The position numbers and the translations under genes are program-made. DNA of 64,000 nucleotides from Gaoshiqia hydrogeniformans (GTDB lineage: Bacteria; Bacteroidota; Bacteroidia; Bacteroidales; Prolixibacteraceae), in contig NZ_CP186334.1 of assembly GCF_049347105.1 (NCBI RefSeq), positions 1,116,001-1,180,000 on the forward strand, given 5' to 3'. The notes under the pieces are model-generated. The model saw nothing but the letters and a program-made list of their open reading frames with translations, had not been told where the DNA came from and did no database searches. Positions 8,484 to 16,331 of the stretch are shown here, one piece after another (the first letter of the stretch is position 1; every line of letters starts with the position of its first letter).

Positions 8484-8957
8484 CTAACTGGCGTGCACCG
8501 CATGTTGCCCGACCTCGTAGGTGCCTGCGGGGGTGCGGAAAGCAATGTTAATCCGGTTGTAGCTGTTAATAGTAATCACGGCCATCGTCAGATCGATCAG
8601 TTCTTCTTCGGAAAACTGTTCACTCGCCTGTTCATACACCTCATCCGGCACATGCCCATCAGTCACCAGGGTGACAGCTTCGGCCCAAGCCAGCGCCGCC
8701 CGTTCGCGTTGGGAATAAAAAGGCGCTTCCCTCCAGGCATCCATCATGTAAAGACGCTGTTCGCTTTCGCCCAGGGCACGTAAGTCTTTGGAGTGCATAT
8801 CCAGGCAATAGGCGCAGCCATTAATTTGCGACACGCGGAAATAGACCAGGTCCAACAACATTTTCTCCACAGGCGATTTTGCCAGGTAAACACCCAGGCC
8901 ATACATCGCCTTTACCGCACGCGGGCTTTTCTCGAAAGCATTAATTCTCTGTTTCAT
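8484..8957 (-). CDS. Carboxymuconolactone decarboxylase / AhpD-like family protein
   Basis: A 157-residue protein using the ATG at 8957 (MKQRINAFEK); an upstream extension of the frame looks non-coding. The redox motif is C48-A-Y-C51-L-D-M-H55-S-K, the C-x-x-C-x-x-x-H of the AhpD-like branch, followed by E-A-P-F-Y-S-Q-R-E-R-A-A-L-A-W-A-E. AhpD-type members use the cysteine pair for peroxide-linked disulfide exchange; many in this subgroup have no tested substrate. It lies downstream of a drug/metabolite transporter unit and upstream of the ECF42 pair on the same strand, which fits a stress-response block. Confidence 0.85.
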   Translation of the reverse strand: MKQRINAFEKSPRAVKAMYGLGVYLAKSPVEKMLLDLVYFRVSQINGCAYCLDMHSKDLRALGESEQRLYMMDAWREAPFYSQRERAALAWAEAVTLVTDGHVPDEVYEQASEQFSEEELIDLTMAVITINSYNRINIAFRTPAGTYEVGQHAVHAS

Positions 8958-9108
8958 TCTGTTTTTGTTTAATTGCCTGCTTTCAGGCAGACGGGTTATA
9001 AAATCTGTTTTACACTTCAATAATGAATGGGATTTCTGAAATTGGACATGAAAAGATATTTTTTTTGCGTATGAAGGTTGAAATGTGACAAGGGAGAGGT
9101 AAACCGAA

Positions 9109-10302
9109 TCAACGAACTGCCATGATGTTGACAAATGCGCGAATGGGCTGTTTCAGCAATACAAATGCAAAAGCGACACTCAGCAAAACCACACCGGCTC
9201 CCCTAAACAGGAAGTCGAGGCCAAACGTTTCGGCAATGGGTTGGCCGGCTACGGGCGACATAAATTGTCCAAGGAAAATGGCAGTGGTTAAACCGCCCAC
9301 AGCACGGCCGCGAAAAGCTTCGGGGACCTCGGAGGTCAGCCACACATTCAGATTGGGAAACATCAGGCCCGTTCCCAAACCGCTAACGGCAAGTCCGGCG
9401 AGCACCGGCAAATAGTTGTCACCCAATCCGATCAACAGATAGCCGGTTCCCATCAATCCGAAATTCAGCGAAAGAATGGAAATATAGTCCATCCGGGCCC
9501 GAACCCGGCTATAGAACAAGGATATCACCATCCCCGACAGGGTAGCCACGGCAATAGCCATTCCGCTGGCCGTGGGACCGGCTCCAACCAGCGTCTTCAG
9601 GTAAAACGGTATTTGCAAGGGAACAAAATAAAAGATGACCATTCCTCCAAAGGCCACGCCGTAAATCAGCGTAAGCAGCCGGACCGGTTTGACAACAGGT
9701 TCTCCCGCTGTATTTTCCGTATTCGCTTTTTTCACCTGACTGACCGGTTCGCTGAGTGACGAGATGACCAACGGTATCAATACGATGGAAAACAAATAGA
9801 TCGTAAACGGCCATCGCCAACCGACTTCTGTCAGGGCGCCTCCTGTCGTCAGGAAAATCACGCCGCCAAAACTCATGAAAGCAGCTTGCCAGCCCATAAA
9901 GCGGGAACGGGCCTGTCCTTCGTAATAGTCGGCGACAAGCGTGGTGGCGCTGGTCATGATCCCGGCCACTGCGATTCCCAACAGGGCGCGTCCTGCCAGA
10001 ATTGCGCCAATCGAGTCGAGATAGATCCCCGAGCTGCCGCCAATGCCGTAAAGAATCATGGAGGGAATGAGTAAACGCAAGCGACCGTTCCGGTCGAGAA
10101 ACCAGCCGGCAAGAGGAGCTGCCAGCACGATGAACAAGGCAGGCATCGTGAAAATCAGCCGGACCCAGAGTCCAACATCGTTCACTCCCCTGAAGTGGGC
10201 CTGTATCGAAGGTAATGCCGGAGCAATGGTGGCCCCCGCCATCACCGTTAAGCTGCTCACCAGTAGCAGTGCCGCCTTTGTGGAAAACCGATTCATTTTC
10301 AT
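9109..10302 (-). CDS. Major facilitator superfamily transporter
   Basis: A 397-residue inner-membrane protein with about 12 hydrophobic segments. Between TM2 and TM3 it has the MFS loop G-W-F-L-D-R-N-G-R-L-R (the G-x-x-x-D-R-x-G-R-R motif), and A-G-R-A-L-L-G-I-A-V-A-G-I in TM4. The N-terminal half resembles the DHA1/DHA2 drug-efflux type (A-P-A-L-P-S-I). Substrate is unknown. Its ATG overlaps the stop codon of the arylamine N-acetyltransferase by ATGA, so the two are translationally coupled, suggesting a shared role in handling an aromatic amine or similar compound. Confidence 0.87.
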   Translation of the reverse strand: MKMNRFSTKAALLLVSSLTVMAGATIAPALPSIQAHFRGVNDVGLWVRLIFTMPALFIVLAAPLAGWFLDRNGRLRLLIPSMILYGIGGSSGIYLDSIGAILAGRALLGIAVAGIMTSATTLVADYYEGQARSRFMGWQAAFMSFGGVIFLTTGGALTEVGWRWPFTIYLFSIVLIPLVISSLSEPVSQVKKANTENTAGEPVVKPVRLLTLIYGVAFGGMVIFYFVPLQIPFYLKTLVGAGPTASGMAIAVATLSGMVISLFYSRVRARMDYISILSLNFGLMGTGYLLIGLGDNYLPVLAGLAVSGLGTGLMFPNLNVWLTSEVPEAFRGRAVGGLTTAIFLGQFMSPVAGQPIAETFGLDFLFRGAGVVLLSVAFAFVLLKQPIRAFVNIMAVR

Positions 10303-11138
10303 GCTGTTCCCTCCATCTTTACGATTATCTTTTGCAAAACAGCGTCCAGTTCCGGTACATCCGACAGCCTTATCAAAAAATACCGTTCGAGTATTTGCCG
10401 TAATTCGGTAACGGTTTCCAGTGTTCGTTTTTCGGTTTGGCCATGAAGGTAGTGGATAGAAAACTGATTTCCCCTCAGTGTATAACGTCGCGATGGGTTA
10501 ATATCAGGACGGGCAGCAATCAAACCGGTTACAAAATGAGATTCCGGATGATTGGAAAGGTACCAGTTGGTTAACTGATAGTCTTCGCGGTAATGCTCAC
10601 TCAGATTAAAGCGGTACAATGCTTTCCATTCTCCGTCAATGCGGGTAAAAAGAATATACTCCTCTCCTTCCCGGGTCAATTTAAACGGTTCGTGAGGTGT
10701 TTCCTGTGCTGTAACCGGCTCAAGCAGCAAGGGTGCGGTGAGCACCATCCCGCCGAAACCCACATCGCAAATATATTTTTTGCTTTCAGCTTCTACCAGG
10801 ATCAACATGTGCCCGCGGGGAGTAATCCGCCCTTCCGGCACATTCCAGAGAACACGCGCGGCCAGCCCTTTCGCCCAAAATCCCAACGATCTCAAAACAT
10901 CCATAAACAGGAGATTTTGTTCGAAGCAGTACCCGCCCCTGTTTTCGTAAATCAACTTTTGCTGAAGTGATTTCGAATCAAGTAAAACCGGAATTCGCAA
11001 CAAGGGGTTCAGGTTTTCAAAAGCGATGGCCAGCGGGTGAAGAAAGTGGAGTTTTTTCAATACGTCCAGGGTCGCTGCCCGGGGACCGTCATAACCGATC
11101 CGGTCAAAATAAGCGTTCAAATCAATTTCTGTTTTCAT
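10299..11138 (-). CDS. Arylamine N-acetyltransferase
   Basis: The enzyme transfers acetyl from acetyl-CoA to aromatic amines and hydrazines. The Cys-His-Asp triad is visible: C71 in R-G-G-Y-C-F-E-Q-N, H110 in R-G-H-M-L-I-L, and D125 in C-D-V-G-F-G. Length (279 residues) is normal for the family. The gene is first in a coupled pair with the MFS transporter (ATGA overlap), so detoxification plus export is a reasonable inference; the natural substrate is not shown. Confidence 0.92.
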   Translation of the reverse strand: MKTEIDLNAYFDRIGYDGPRAATLDVLKKLHFLHPLAIAFENLNPLLRIPVLLDSKSLQQKLIYENRGGYCFEQNLLFMDVLRSLGFWAKGLAARVLWNVPEGRITPRGHMLILVEAESKKYICDVGFGGMVLTAPLLLEPVTAQETPHEPFKLTREGEEYILFTRIDGEWKALYRFNLSEHYREDYQLTNWYLSNHPESHFVTGLIAARPDINPSRRYTLRGNQFSIHYLHGQTEKRTLETVTELRQILERYFLIRLSDVPELDAVLQKIIVKMEGTA

Positions 11139-11239
11139 TGTTTCTCGTTTTTCATTTATCCATTGTCCCGTTTCTCCGGGAAACTATTCTTTCGCTATAA
11201 AGCCTGGCGTTTTCAGGTCGACAGGTTAAATTTCGCAGG

Positions 11240-11809
11240 TCAGGTGATGGTTTCTTTTGTCTTTTTATGATGAAGCGCCTCGGCAAACCAAAGAAATTCA
11301 TCCAGAAACTTGTTCGTCATTCTTATAATTTGTTCATTTTCAGGCTCAAAGAAATCATCAAACGCATGAGGTATATCCGAGACCAGCAACTTATACGGAA
11401 GCGGAAAAGCGCCCAGACTCAAAATCACATGTTGCAGTTGCGTGGATGCATTAATTCCGCCCATTCGTCCTGATGAAGTGGCAACCACACCGATCGGTTT
11501 CCGCTGAAATTCGGGCCAGAAATGGTCCAGGGCATTTTTTAACGCTCCTGAAAAGCTTCCGTGGTATTCGGGGCTAACAAAGATCAGGGCATCGGCCTCC
11601 TGAAGCCGGAAACTAATCAGTTCAATATTCTTTAGTGCCTCTTCGCCAGACTTTTCATCTGTACCAAAAACAGGCAACGGAAATTTCGCCAGATCAATCA
11701 AATCGGGCTCAATGCCCCTCTTTTTCAGGGATTTTGCCACATAGAAAGCGGCCCTGTGAGATTGTCTTCCCTCCCTGACGGTTCCTAAAAGCATCGATAT
11801 TTTCATCAT
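11240..11809 (-). CDS. NADPH-dependent FMN reductase family protein
   Basis: A flavodoxin-fold protein of 189 residues. L-L-G-T-V-R-E-G-R-Q-S (8-18) is the FMN phosphate loop (G-S-x-R form), and F-V-S-P-E-Y-H-G-S-F-S-G-A-L-K-N-A-L-D (77-95) is the second FMN-binding signature (P-E-Y-x-x-S-x-x-x-x-L-K-N-x-D). Members reduce FMN, quinones or azo dyes with NAD(P)H. Two adjacent ATGs (11809, 11806) are served by an unusually strong Shine-Dalgarno sequence. It sits downstream of the GAF-LuxR gene on the same strand but with its own 175-base spacer. Confidence 0.86.
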   Translation of the reverse strand: MMKISMLLGTVREGRQSHRAAFYVAKSLKKRGIEPDLIDLAKFPLPVFGTDEKSGEEALKNIELISFRLQEADALIFVSPEYHGSFSGALKNALDHFWPEFQRKPIGVVATSSGRMGGINASTQLQHVILSLGAFPLPYKLLVSDIPHAFDDFFEPENEQIIRMTNKFLDEFLWFAEALHHKKTKETIT

Positions 11810-11813
11810 GGTA

Positions 11814-11820
11814 TCCTCCT
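11814..11820 (-). promoter_or_regulatory. Strong Shine-Dalgarno sequence of the FMN reductase gene
   Basis: The minus strand reads AGGAGGA, 4 to 8 bases before the tandem ATG codons at 11809 and 11806. Shine-Dalgarno sequences this complete are rare in Bacteroidota and stand out from every other start in the window. Confidence 0.6.
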
Positions 11821-11894
11821 CTTCCTAAACTCTGTCTGTTTACTGTTGACTTAACACAACAAAGATGAGAAGCAATGATTTGGGAAAAAACAGA

Positions 11895-11931
11895 CTATCG
11901 TCCAGAAGTCAACCTGTACGATAGGACAGGT
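11895..11931. promoter_or_regulatory. Nested inverted repeats upstream of the FMN reductase gene
   Basis: CTATCGT (11895-11901) and ACGATAG (11918-11924) form a 7-base inverted repeat with a 16-base spacer. A second pair, ACCTGT (11912-11917) and ACAGGT (11926-11931), interlocks with it. The cluster is about 90-120 bases before the FMN reductase start and about 55-90 after the GAF-LuxR stop. It could be an operator or alternative RNA hairpins; no T-run follows on either strand at once. Confidence 0.35.
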
Positions 11932-11984
11932 GCTGCTGCAAGAAATAATGGTTTTTTTACAAGGAAGAACTGGCAGAAACCGGT

Positions 11985-12941
11985 TCAAAATCCCGTCAGT
12001 CCCCGCTGAATCGCGGTTTCGACTGCCTCGGTACGGGTACGGGCAAGAAGTTTGGATAAAATGGATGAGACGTGAAACTTAACGGTTCGCTCGGAAACAA
12101 ACAGCTGTTCGGCAATTTGCCTATTTGTGTGTCCTTTTTTCACGAGGGCAAGTACTTCCAATTCCCGTTTCGTTAATGGCGAAGTCGGATAATGCAAACG
12201 TTTTTCATTTGCTTCGTCAACCGTAGGTAAGTCGGCCTCATCCAGAATCAGCGAAAGCTGCCGGTGCAATTCCTCGGCCTGGCTCAACGTATTTTCAACC
12301 TGGCTCGCAGTCAGTAGACTATTCTTTTGTTCGGTAAATGTTTTGACTTCGTTTAACTGAGTCACCAACTCTTCCATGCCCGGGGCGATCACACGAGCCA
12401 GCACATCGCGCATGGAAGAGTCTTTTTTCAATACCCTCTCACCATGAGATTCCTGTACCCGTGTCCGCTGAATCGCAATGCTTACCAACTCGCCGATGGT
12501 ATTTAAAACGGAAAGTTGTATTTCATCCAACTGTTGCGTTTCCTTGCTCACCAGGTTAATCAGGCCTACCTTTCGTCCTTCAATGGTGATCGGAATGGTG
12601 GCATGAAACTTCAATCCCCGTGTTCCGGAAGTAATGTCCTTCAAACGCGTACAGGTTATTTCACTGATATTGCGGGCTGCTGAAATGCCATTTGCCAGGT
12701 ACATGTCGATGCAATAGCAACGCCCCGACAACCGCTCCGGATAACGGCTAAGCGCGGGAGGCAGGTTATACGAAGCAGCCAGATAAACCGAATCTTCCTG
12801 CACCAGCCAAATCCACCCTGTTTCCAGATGCAACAATTCGACTGTTTTTTCCAGCGCTTTCCGCAGCGCCGAATGCAGCGAAAATTCCTTGTTCAGATAT
12901 TTCGCAATTTCATACAAATGAAAATAAGCTTTATCTTCCAT
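11985..12941 (-). CDS. GAF-domain LuxR/NarL-type transcriptional regulator
   Basis: A 318-residue one-component regulator. Residues about 15-160 form a GAF sensor domain ending in V-G-L-I-N-L-V-S. About 165-235 is a helical linker. The C-terminus has the LuxR helix-turn-helix: L-T-K-R-E-L-E-V-L-A-L-V-K-K-G-H-T-N-R-Q-I-A-E-Q-L-F-V-S, then R-T-V-K-F-H-V-S-S-I-L-S-K-L. The GAF domain carries C75, C77 and C97 (C-x-C-x19-C), a spacing that recalls redox or Fe-S-binding GAF sensors, though one expected cysteine is absent. It lies 21 bases after menD on the same strand, so it is probably co-transcribed with the menaquinone genes. Targets are unknown. Confidence 0.83.
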   Translation of the reverse strand: MEDKAYFHLYEIAKYLNKEFSLHSALRKALEKTVELLHLETGWIWLVQEDSVYLAASYNLPPALSRYPERLSGRCYCIDMYLANGISAARNISEITCTRLKDITSGTRGLKFHATIPITIEGRKVGLINLVSKETQQLDEIQLSVLNTIGELVSIAIQRTRVQESHGERVLKKDSSMRDVLARVIAPGMEELVTQLNEVKTFTEQKNSLLTASQVENTLSQAEELHRQLSLILDEADLPTVDEANEKRLHYPTSPLTKRELEVLALVKKGHTNRQIAEQLFVSERTVKFHVSSILSKLLARTRTEAVETAIQRGLTGF

Positions 12942-12962
12942 CTAATCAGGCATCAATTTCTG

Positions 12963-14648
12963 CTATCCTGCTTTTACCGCTTTAAACAAAGCCCGAAACA
13001 CCGCCATATTTAACTCCGCGTCGGTAAAAATCTCCAACAAGGCGGGTTTTGACCGGATGGGCGAATAAAAGTCGTTCAAGGCTGTTTCCAGTTCTGTTTC
13101 GTGGCTGGCTTTGAAATAGTCGAGCCCAAAAGTACAGGCAATGCCTTCGGCCTTGAATTTATTTTCGGTGAAAAAATGTTCGCGAAAAGCGGGCGATTTT
13201 TCCGGCCCTTTGATCAGTGAGAAAATATTGCCTCCCCCGTTGTGAATGACAATGACCCGCAGATTTGACCCGATGTATTTATTCCACAAGGCATTGGAGT
13301 CATAAAAGAACGACAGGTCACCAAGGATCACTGTGTTCAGTTCTCGGGACCCGGAGGCAAAGCCAACCGCCGCAGACAAGCACCCGTCGATACCGGCCGT
13401 TCCGCGGTTACTGAAATACATCGCGTTTTTCACCCGCTCGCCGATCAGGGCATATCGCACCGGCGAGCTGTTTCCCAGATGAATCACCGAATTTTCAGGA
13501 ATGGCTTTGCCAAGCCGATCAAATACCGTCAAATCGGAGAATCCGGCCTGACTGACAAAGGCATCACGCCCTGTGTTGACCTGTTTTTCTTTTTCTTTCC
13601 AGCGGGCCAGGTAGCTTTGTCCTTTTGAAGTAACGCCCTCCAAAAGCTGCCCAAAAAAGGCAGCTGCATCCTGCTGAATCACTTTCGTCAGCGACTGGTA
13701 GGTGTCGAAATGCTCGCCCGACAAACTCAAATGCCAGTGGTTGGCAGGTTTGTTGTCCCTCAGAAATTGTTTCAGTGATTTGGAAACAAATTGGCCTCCA
13801 AAGCTGATCAGTAGGTTGGGACTGAAATCTTTCAGCTCTCTTTCGGGCATTGCGGCCATCAGCATGTCGACACTGCTGCAAAACCACGGGCTGCCGAGGT
13901 TCGACAGGTGTTCGTGCAATACAAGGGCGCCGGTTTTCTCTGCCAGCCCGGCCAACCGGCCCTCGAGCCCGGGAACAGGTACTTGCTGACCGGCTAAAAT
14001 CAACACCTTTTCAGCCTGGTTGTAGGCTGAAACCAGCTTCTCCAGCTCGGCGCCTGTTAAAACAGCCTGCATCCCGGCGGGCTCAATCACTTTAATCACG
14101 GGCAGCCCGGCATCGAGTAGATCATGCAGTGGTTCGTCCTGCGGAATGTTGATGTGAACCGGTCCCGGTGTGCCCGAAACGGCGAAATTTAAACATTCAT
14201 TGATTTCGCGTGCGGCAAACCACAGCTCGTTTTCCGACTCGCCCAGCGGCAGGCTGATTTCTTTTTTGATGAAATTCCGGTAGATGCCCGCCTGCCGGAT
14301 ACATTGGCTCTCCGCCTGATCGATCCAGTAGTCCGGACGGTCGGCCGTAAGCACAATCAACGGCACATTCAGATAAAAGGCTTCGGCTACTGCCGGAGCA
14401 TAATTGAGGGTAGCCGTGCCCGAGCTGCAAACGATGGCTACCGGCTTTTGTTTCGCCTGGGCTAAGCCCAGGGCAAAATAGCCGGCGCTGCGTTCATCAA
14501 CAATATTGCGGCAGTTGAACAGTCCGCTGCCGGCAAAGGTATGCGTCATGGGTCCGTTGCGCGACCCCGGCGAAATGATGATATCATCAATTCCTTTTGC
14601 CCGTAAAACAGCGGCTAATTGCTGAATGTGCTTTTTTGTTGAAATCAT
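12963..14648 (-). CDS. menD: 2-succinyl-5-enolpyruvyl-6-hydroxy-3-cyclohexene-1-carboxylate synthase
   Basis: MenD condenses isochorismate with 2-oxoglutarate using thiamine diphosphate, the first committed step of menaquinone synthesis. The 561-residue protein opens with I-I-S-P-G-S-R-N-G-P (24-33), and D-E-R-S-A-G-Y-F-A-L-G (51-61) holds the catalytic Glu that activates ThDP. The C-terminal ThDP domain shows N-R-G-T-A-G-I-D-G and G-D-L-S-F-F-Y-D-S-N, with N-G-G-G-N-I-F binding the Mg-diphosphate. The ATG overlaps the menF stop codon (ATGA), so the two are translationally coupled. Confidence 0.96.
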   Translation of the reverse strand: MISTKKHIQQLAAVLRAKGIDDIIISPGSRNGPMTHTFAGSGLFNCRNIVDERSAGYFALGLAQAKQKPVAIVCSSGTATLNYAPAVAEAFYLNVPLIVLTADRPDYWIDQAESQCIRQAGIYRNFIKKEISLPLGESENELWFAAREINECLNFAVSGTPGPVHINIPQDEPLHDLLDAGLPVIKVIEPAGMQAVLTGAELEKLVSAYNQAEKVLILAGQQVPVPGLEGRLAGLAEKTGALVLHEHLSNLGSPWFCSSVDMLMAAMPERELKDFSPNLLISFGGQFVSKSLKQFLRDNKPANHWHLSLSGEHFDTYQSLTKVIQQDAAAFFGQLLEGVTSKGQSYLARWKEKEKQVNTGRDAFVSQAGFSDLTVFDRLGKAIPENSVIHLGNSSPVRYALIGERVKNAMYFSNRGTAGIDGCLSAAVGFASGSRELNTVILGDLSFFYDSNALWNKYIGSNLRVIVIHNGGGNIFSLIKGPEKSPAFREHFFTENKFKAEGIACTFGLDYFKASHETELETALNDFYSPIRSKPALLEIFTDAELNMAVFRALFKAVKAG

Positions 14649-15760
14649 TTATTTTGAACAGCTTCAATGGCTGATAAAAGTGTCCGTGCTTTATTATTGG
14701 TTTCTTCCCACTCTTCCTCAGGAACCGACCTGGACGTAATCCCGCCCCCGGCATACAGGATGTACTGATCGGGAGTGAGTTCCATACAGCGTAAATTTAC
14801 AAATAAACAAACAGAATTGTTTAACCGCCAGGGGCCCAGGTAGCCTGTATAATAGCGCCGGTCGTGCTTTTCAATTTTTGAAATGAACTGATCGGCTTTT
14901 GATTTCGGAAAACCGCAAACGGCCGGCGTGGGATGCAGCTCGGCAATAAAATCGCCCAGGCAGTTTTCTATCTTTTTGGCTGAAAAATAAAAACTGGTTT
15001 TCAGGTGGGCAACCCGGCCGCTTTCCATGGTTTCGGGCCCTTGGGTGGTATAATCGTGAATATTAAAACGGTAAAGTACGTCAAGCAGGTAGCGCGAAAC
15101 AAAAGCCTGTTCTTCAATATCTTTGGTGTGCCAGCCATAATCCGGATCTGTTCGGCGGGGCTGGGTTCCGGCCAGTGAAACCGTTTCCAGCGTTTTTCCT
15201 TTCGAACGAAGCAATACTTCCGGCGTAGCTCCCATCCAGATCCCGCTTTCGGGCAGGTTTACCAGGTATACAAACGCGTTGGGTGTTTGCGAACGCAGCT
15301 GCATGTACAGTTGACCTACCGATTCGTGTTCCCGCTTTTGGGGGATCAGCCGTGAAACAATCACCTTCGACAATTTCGTTTTGTGTAACGTTCCAATGGT
15401 TGCCGCAATATCGTCAAGGTAGTCCTCCTTCTGAATAACAAAATAATCGCCGGCAGGCCGGGCGGGTGGTTCACAGGCAGGCAAGGAATCGATATCGAAG
15501 GACTGAAGGTCGCGGAAATCTTTCAAAAGAATTCCCGGTTTCAACAAAACCAAGGGAGCAGTTTCGCTGATCCGGAAGGGGGCAAAAACAAATCCCTCCT
15601 GCCCGTTCAGTTTATTAAAGTCAGAAAGCAAGAGTAAATCCTGTTTTTCGCCGATCAGCAGTTCGGGAAGCTCCTCCCCGGGCATCGACCAGGCGGCAAA
15701 CGGTCTGTTTTTGGCTAATATCTTGTCTAAAAGTAGGCTGTATTCGTTCCCCTTATTCAT
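14645..15760 (-). CDS. menF: Isochorismate synthase
   Basis: It isomerises chorismate to isochorismate for menaquinone. The 371-residue protein has the chorismate-binding fold: K-V-I-V-S-R (139-144) early in the domain, then W-M-G-A-T-P-E-V-L-L-R, S-L-A-G-T-Q, H-P-T-P-A-V-C-G-F-P (E-L-H-P-T-P-A-V-x-G) and Y-x-G-x-x-G near Y-Y-T-G-Y-L-G-P. The coupling to menD favours a MenF rather than a siderophore EntC role. It overlaps the upstream thioesterase gene by 8 bases. Confidence 0.94.
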   Translation of the reverse strand: MNKGNEYSLLLDKILAKNRPFAAWSMPGEELPELLIGEKQDLLLLSDFNKLNGQEGFVFAPFRISETAPLVLLKPGILLKDFRDLQSFDIDSLPACEPPARPAGDYFVIQKEDYLDDIAATIGTLHKTKLSKVIVSRLIPQKREHESVGQLYMQLRSQTPNAFVYLVNLPESGIWMGATPEVLLRSKGKTLETVSLAGTQPRRTDPDYGWHTKDIEEQAFVSRYLLDVLYRFNIHDYTTQGPETMESGRVAHLKTSFYFSAKKIENCLGDFIAELHPTPAVCGFPKSKADQFISKIEKHDRRYYTGYLGPWRLNNSVCLFVNLRCMELTPDQYILYAGGGITSRSVPEEEWEETNNKARTLLSAIEAVQNK

Positions 15761-16187
15761 TGCGTTTTACGATCATGTTAGTCACCCGGATGGTTGAAAC
15801 CAGGCGACCATCTTTGTTGGTTACATCAACATTCCAAACATGCGTTTGGTTCCCCTGATGGATAATTTTTGCCGTTGCCAGAACAAATCCGTCCCGAACC
15901 GTTCCGGTATGACTCCCGGTAACATGAATTCCCCGGATATCAAATTCACTCATGTCAATCACGAGCATACTGCCCAGGCCGGCAATTGTTTCGGCCAGGG
16001 CCAGATTCGACCCTCCGTGCAGGATACCGTCGGGGCGGGTTGTTTGCGGGCAAACAGGCATACTGGCCCGGACTTCACCCCGGGCAATCGCTTCAATCCT
16101 GATCTGAAGATTGCCGATCAGGCTGTTTTGCATCGCCGTATTGATTAATTCAAGGGGCGTATCAATGGTTAACATGCTAAAATCCAT
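15753..16187 (-). CDS. menI: Hotdog-fold thioesterase, probable 1,4-dihydroxy-2-naphthoyl-CoA hydrolase
   Basis: A 144-residue PaaI/YbgC-like hotdog thioesterase. R-P-D-G-I-L-H-G-G-S-N-L-A-L-A-E-T-I-A-G (about 51-70) has the H-G-G and catalytic Glu pattern of the 4-hydroxybenzoyl-CoA/DHNA-CoA thioesterase group. As first gene of the unit with menF and menD, release of DHNA from its CoA ester is the likely job. The symbol is an inference from context; a general PaaI-type thioesterase is the alternative. In-frame ATGs at residues 1 and 5 both remain possible. Confidence 0.82.
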   Translation of the reverse strand: MDFSMLTIDTPLELINTAMQNSLIGNLQIRIEAIARGEVRASMPVCPQTTRPDGILHGGSNLALAETIAGLGSMLVIDMSEFDIRGIHVTGSHTGTVRDGFVLATAKIIHQGNQTHVWNVDVTNKDGRLVSTIRVTNMIVKRNE

Positions 16188-16276
16188 CGTGCTTTTTTCT
16201 AAAATAAGCCCCTAAAATAGCGTATAGTTTTAACTTTCAGAAAAACTTCTGTTCATATTTTACCGGTATAAACACC

Positions 16277-16313
16277 GGCGCCGGCCCCGCGTGCAGTTCA
16301 CGAAGCCGGCGCC
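16277..16313 (-). terminator. GC-rich hairpin downstream of the alpha-galactosidase gene
   Basis: A perfect 9-base inverted repeat, GGCGCCGGC (16277-16285) with GCCGGCGCC (16305-16313), lies 18 bases after the stop of the glycoside hydrolase gene. CGTG (16290-16293) and CACG (16299-16302) can extend the pairing inside the loop. Each arm is itself partly palindromic. No long T-run follows, so factor-independent termination is not certain; it may instead protect the mRNA end. Confidence 0.5.
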
Positions 16314-16331
16314 AGCGCAGCACGATCAACA

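Noticed and set aside
8958..9134. N-terminal extension of the AhpD-like protein
   Set aside because: The extra 59 codons do not resemble the family and overlap the 3' end of the MFS gene; the ATG at 8957 fits the family length.
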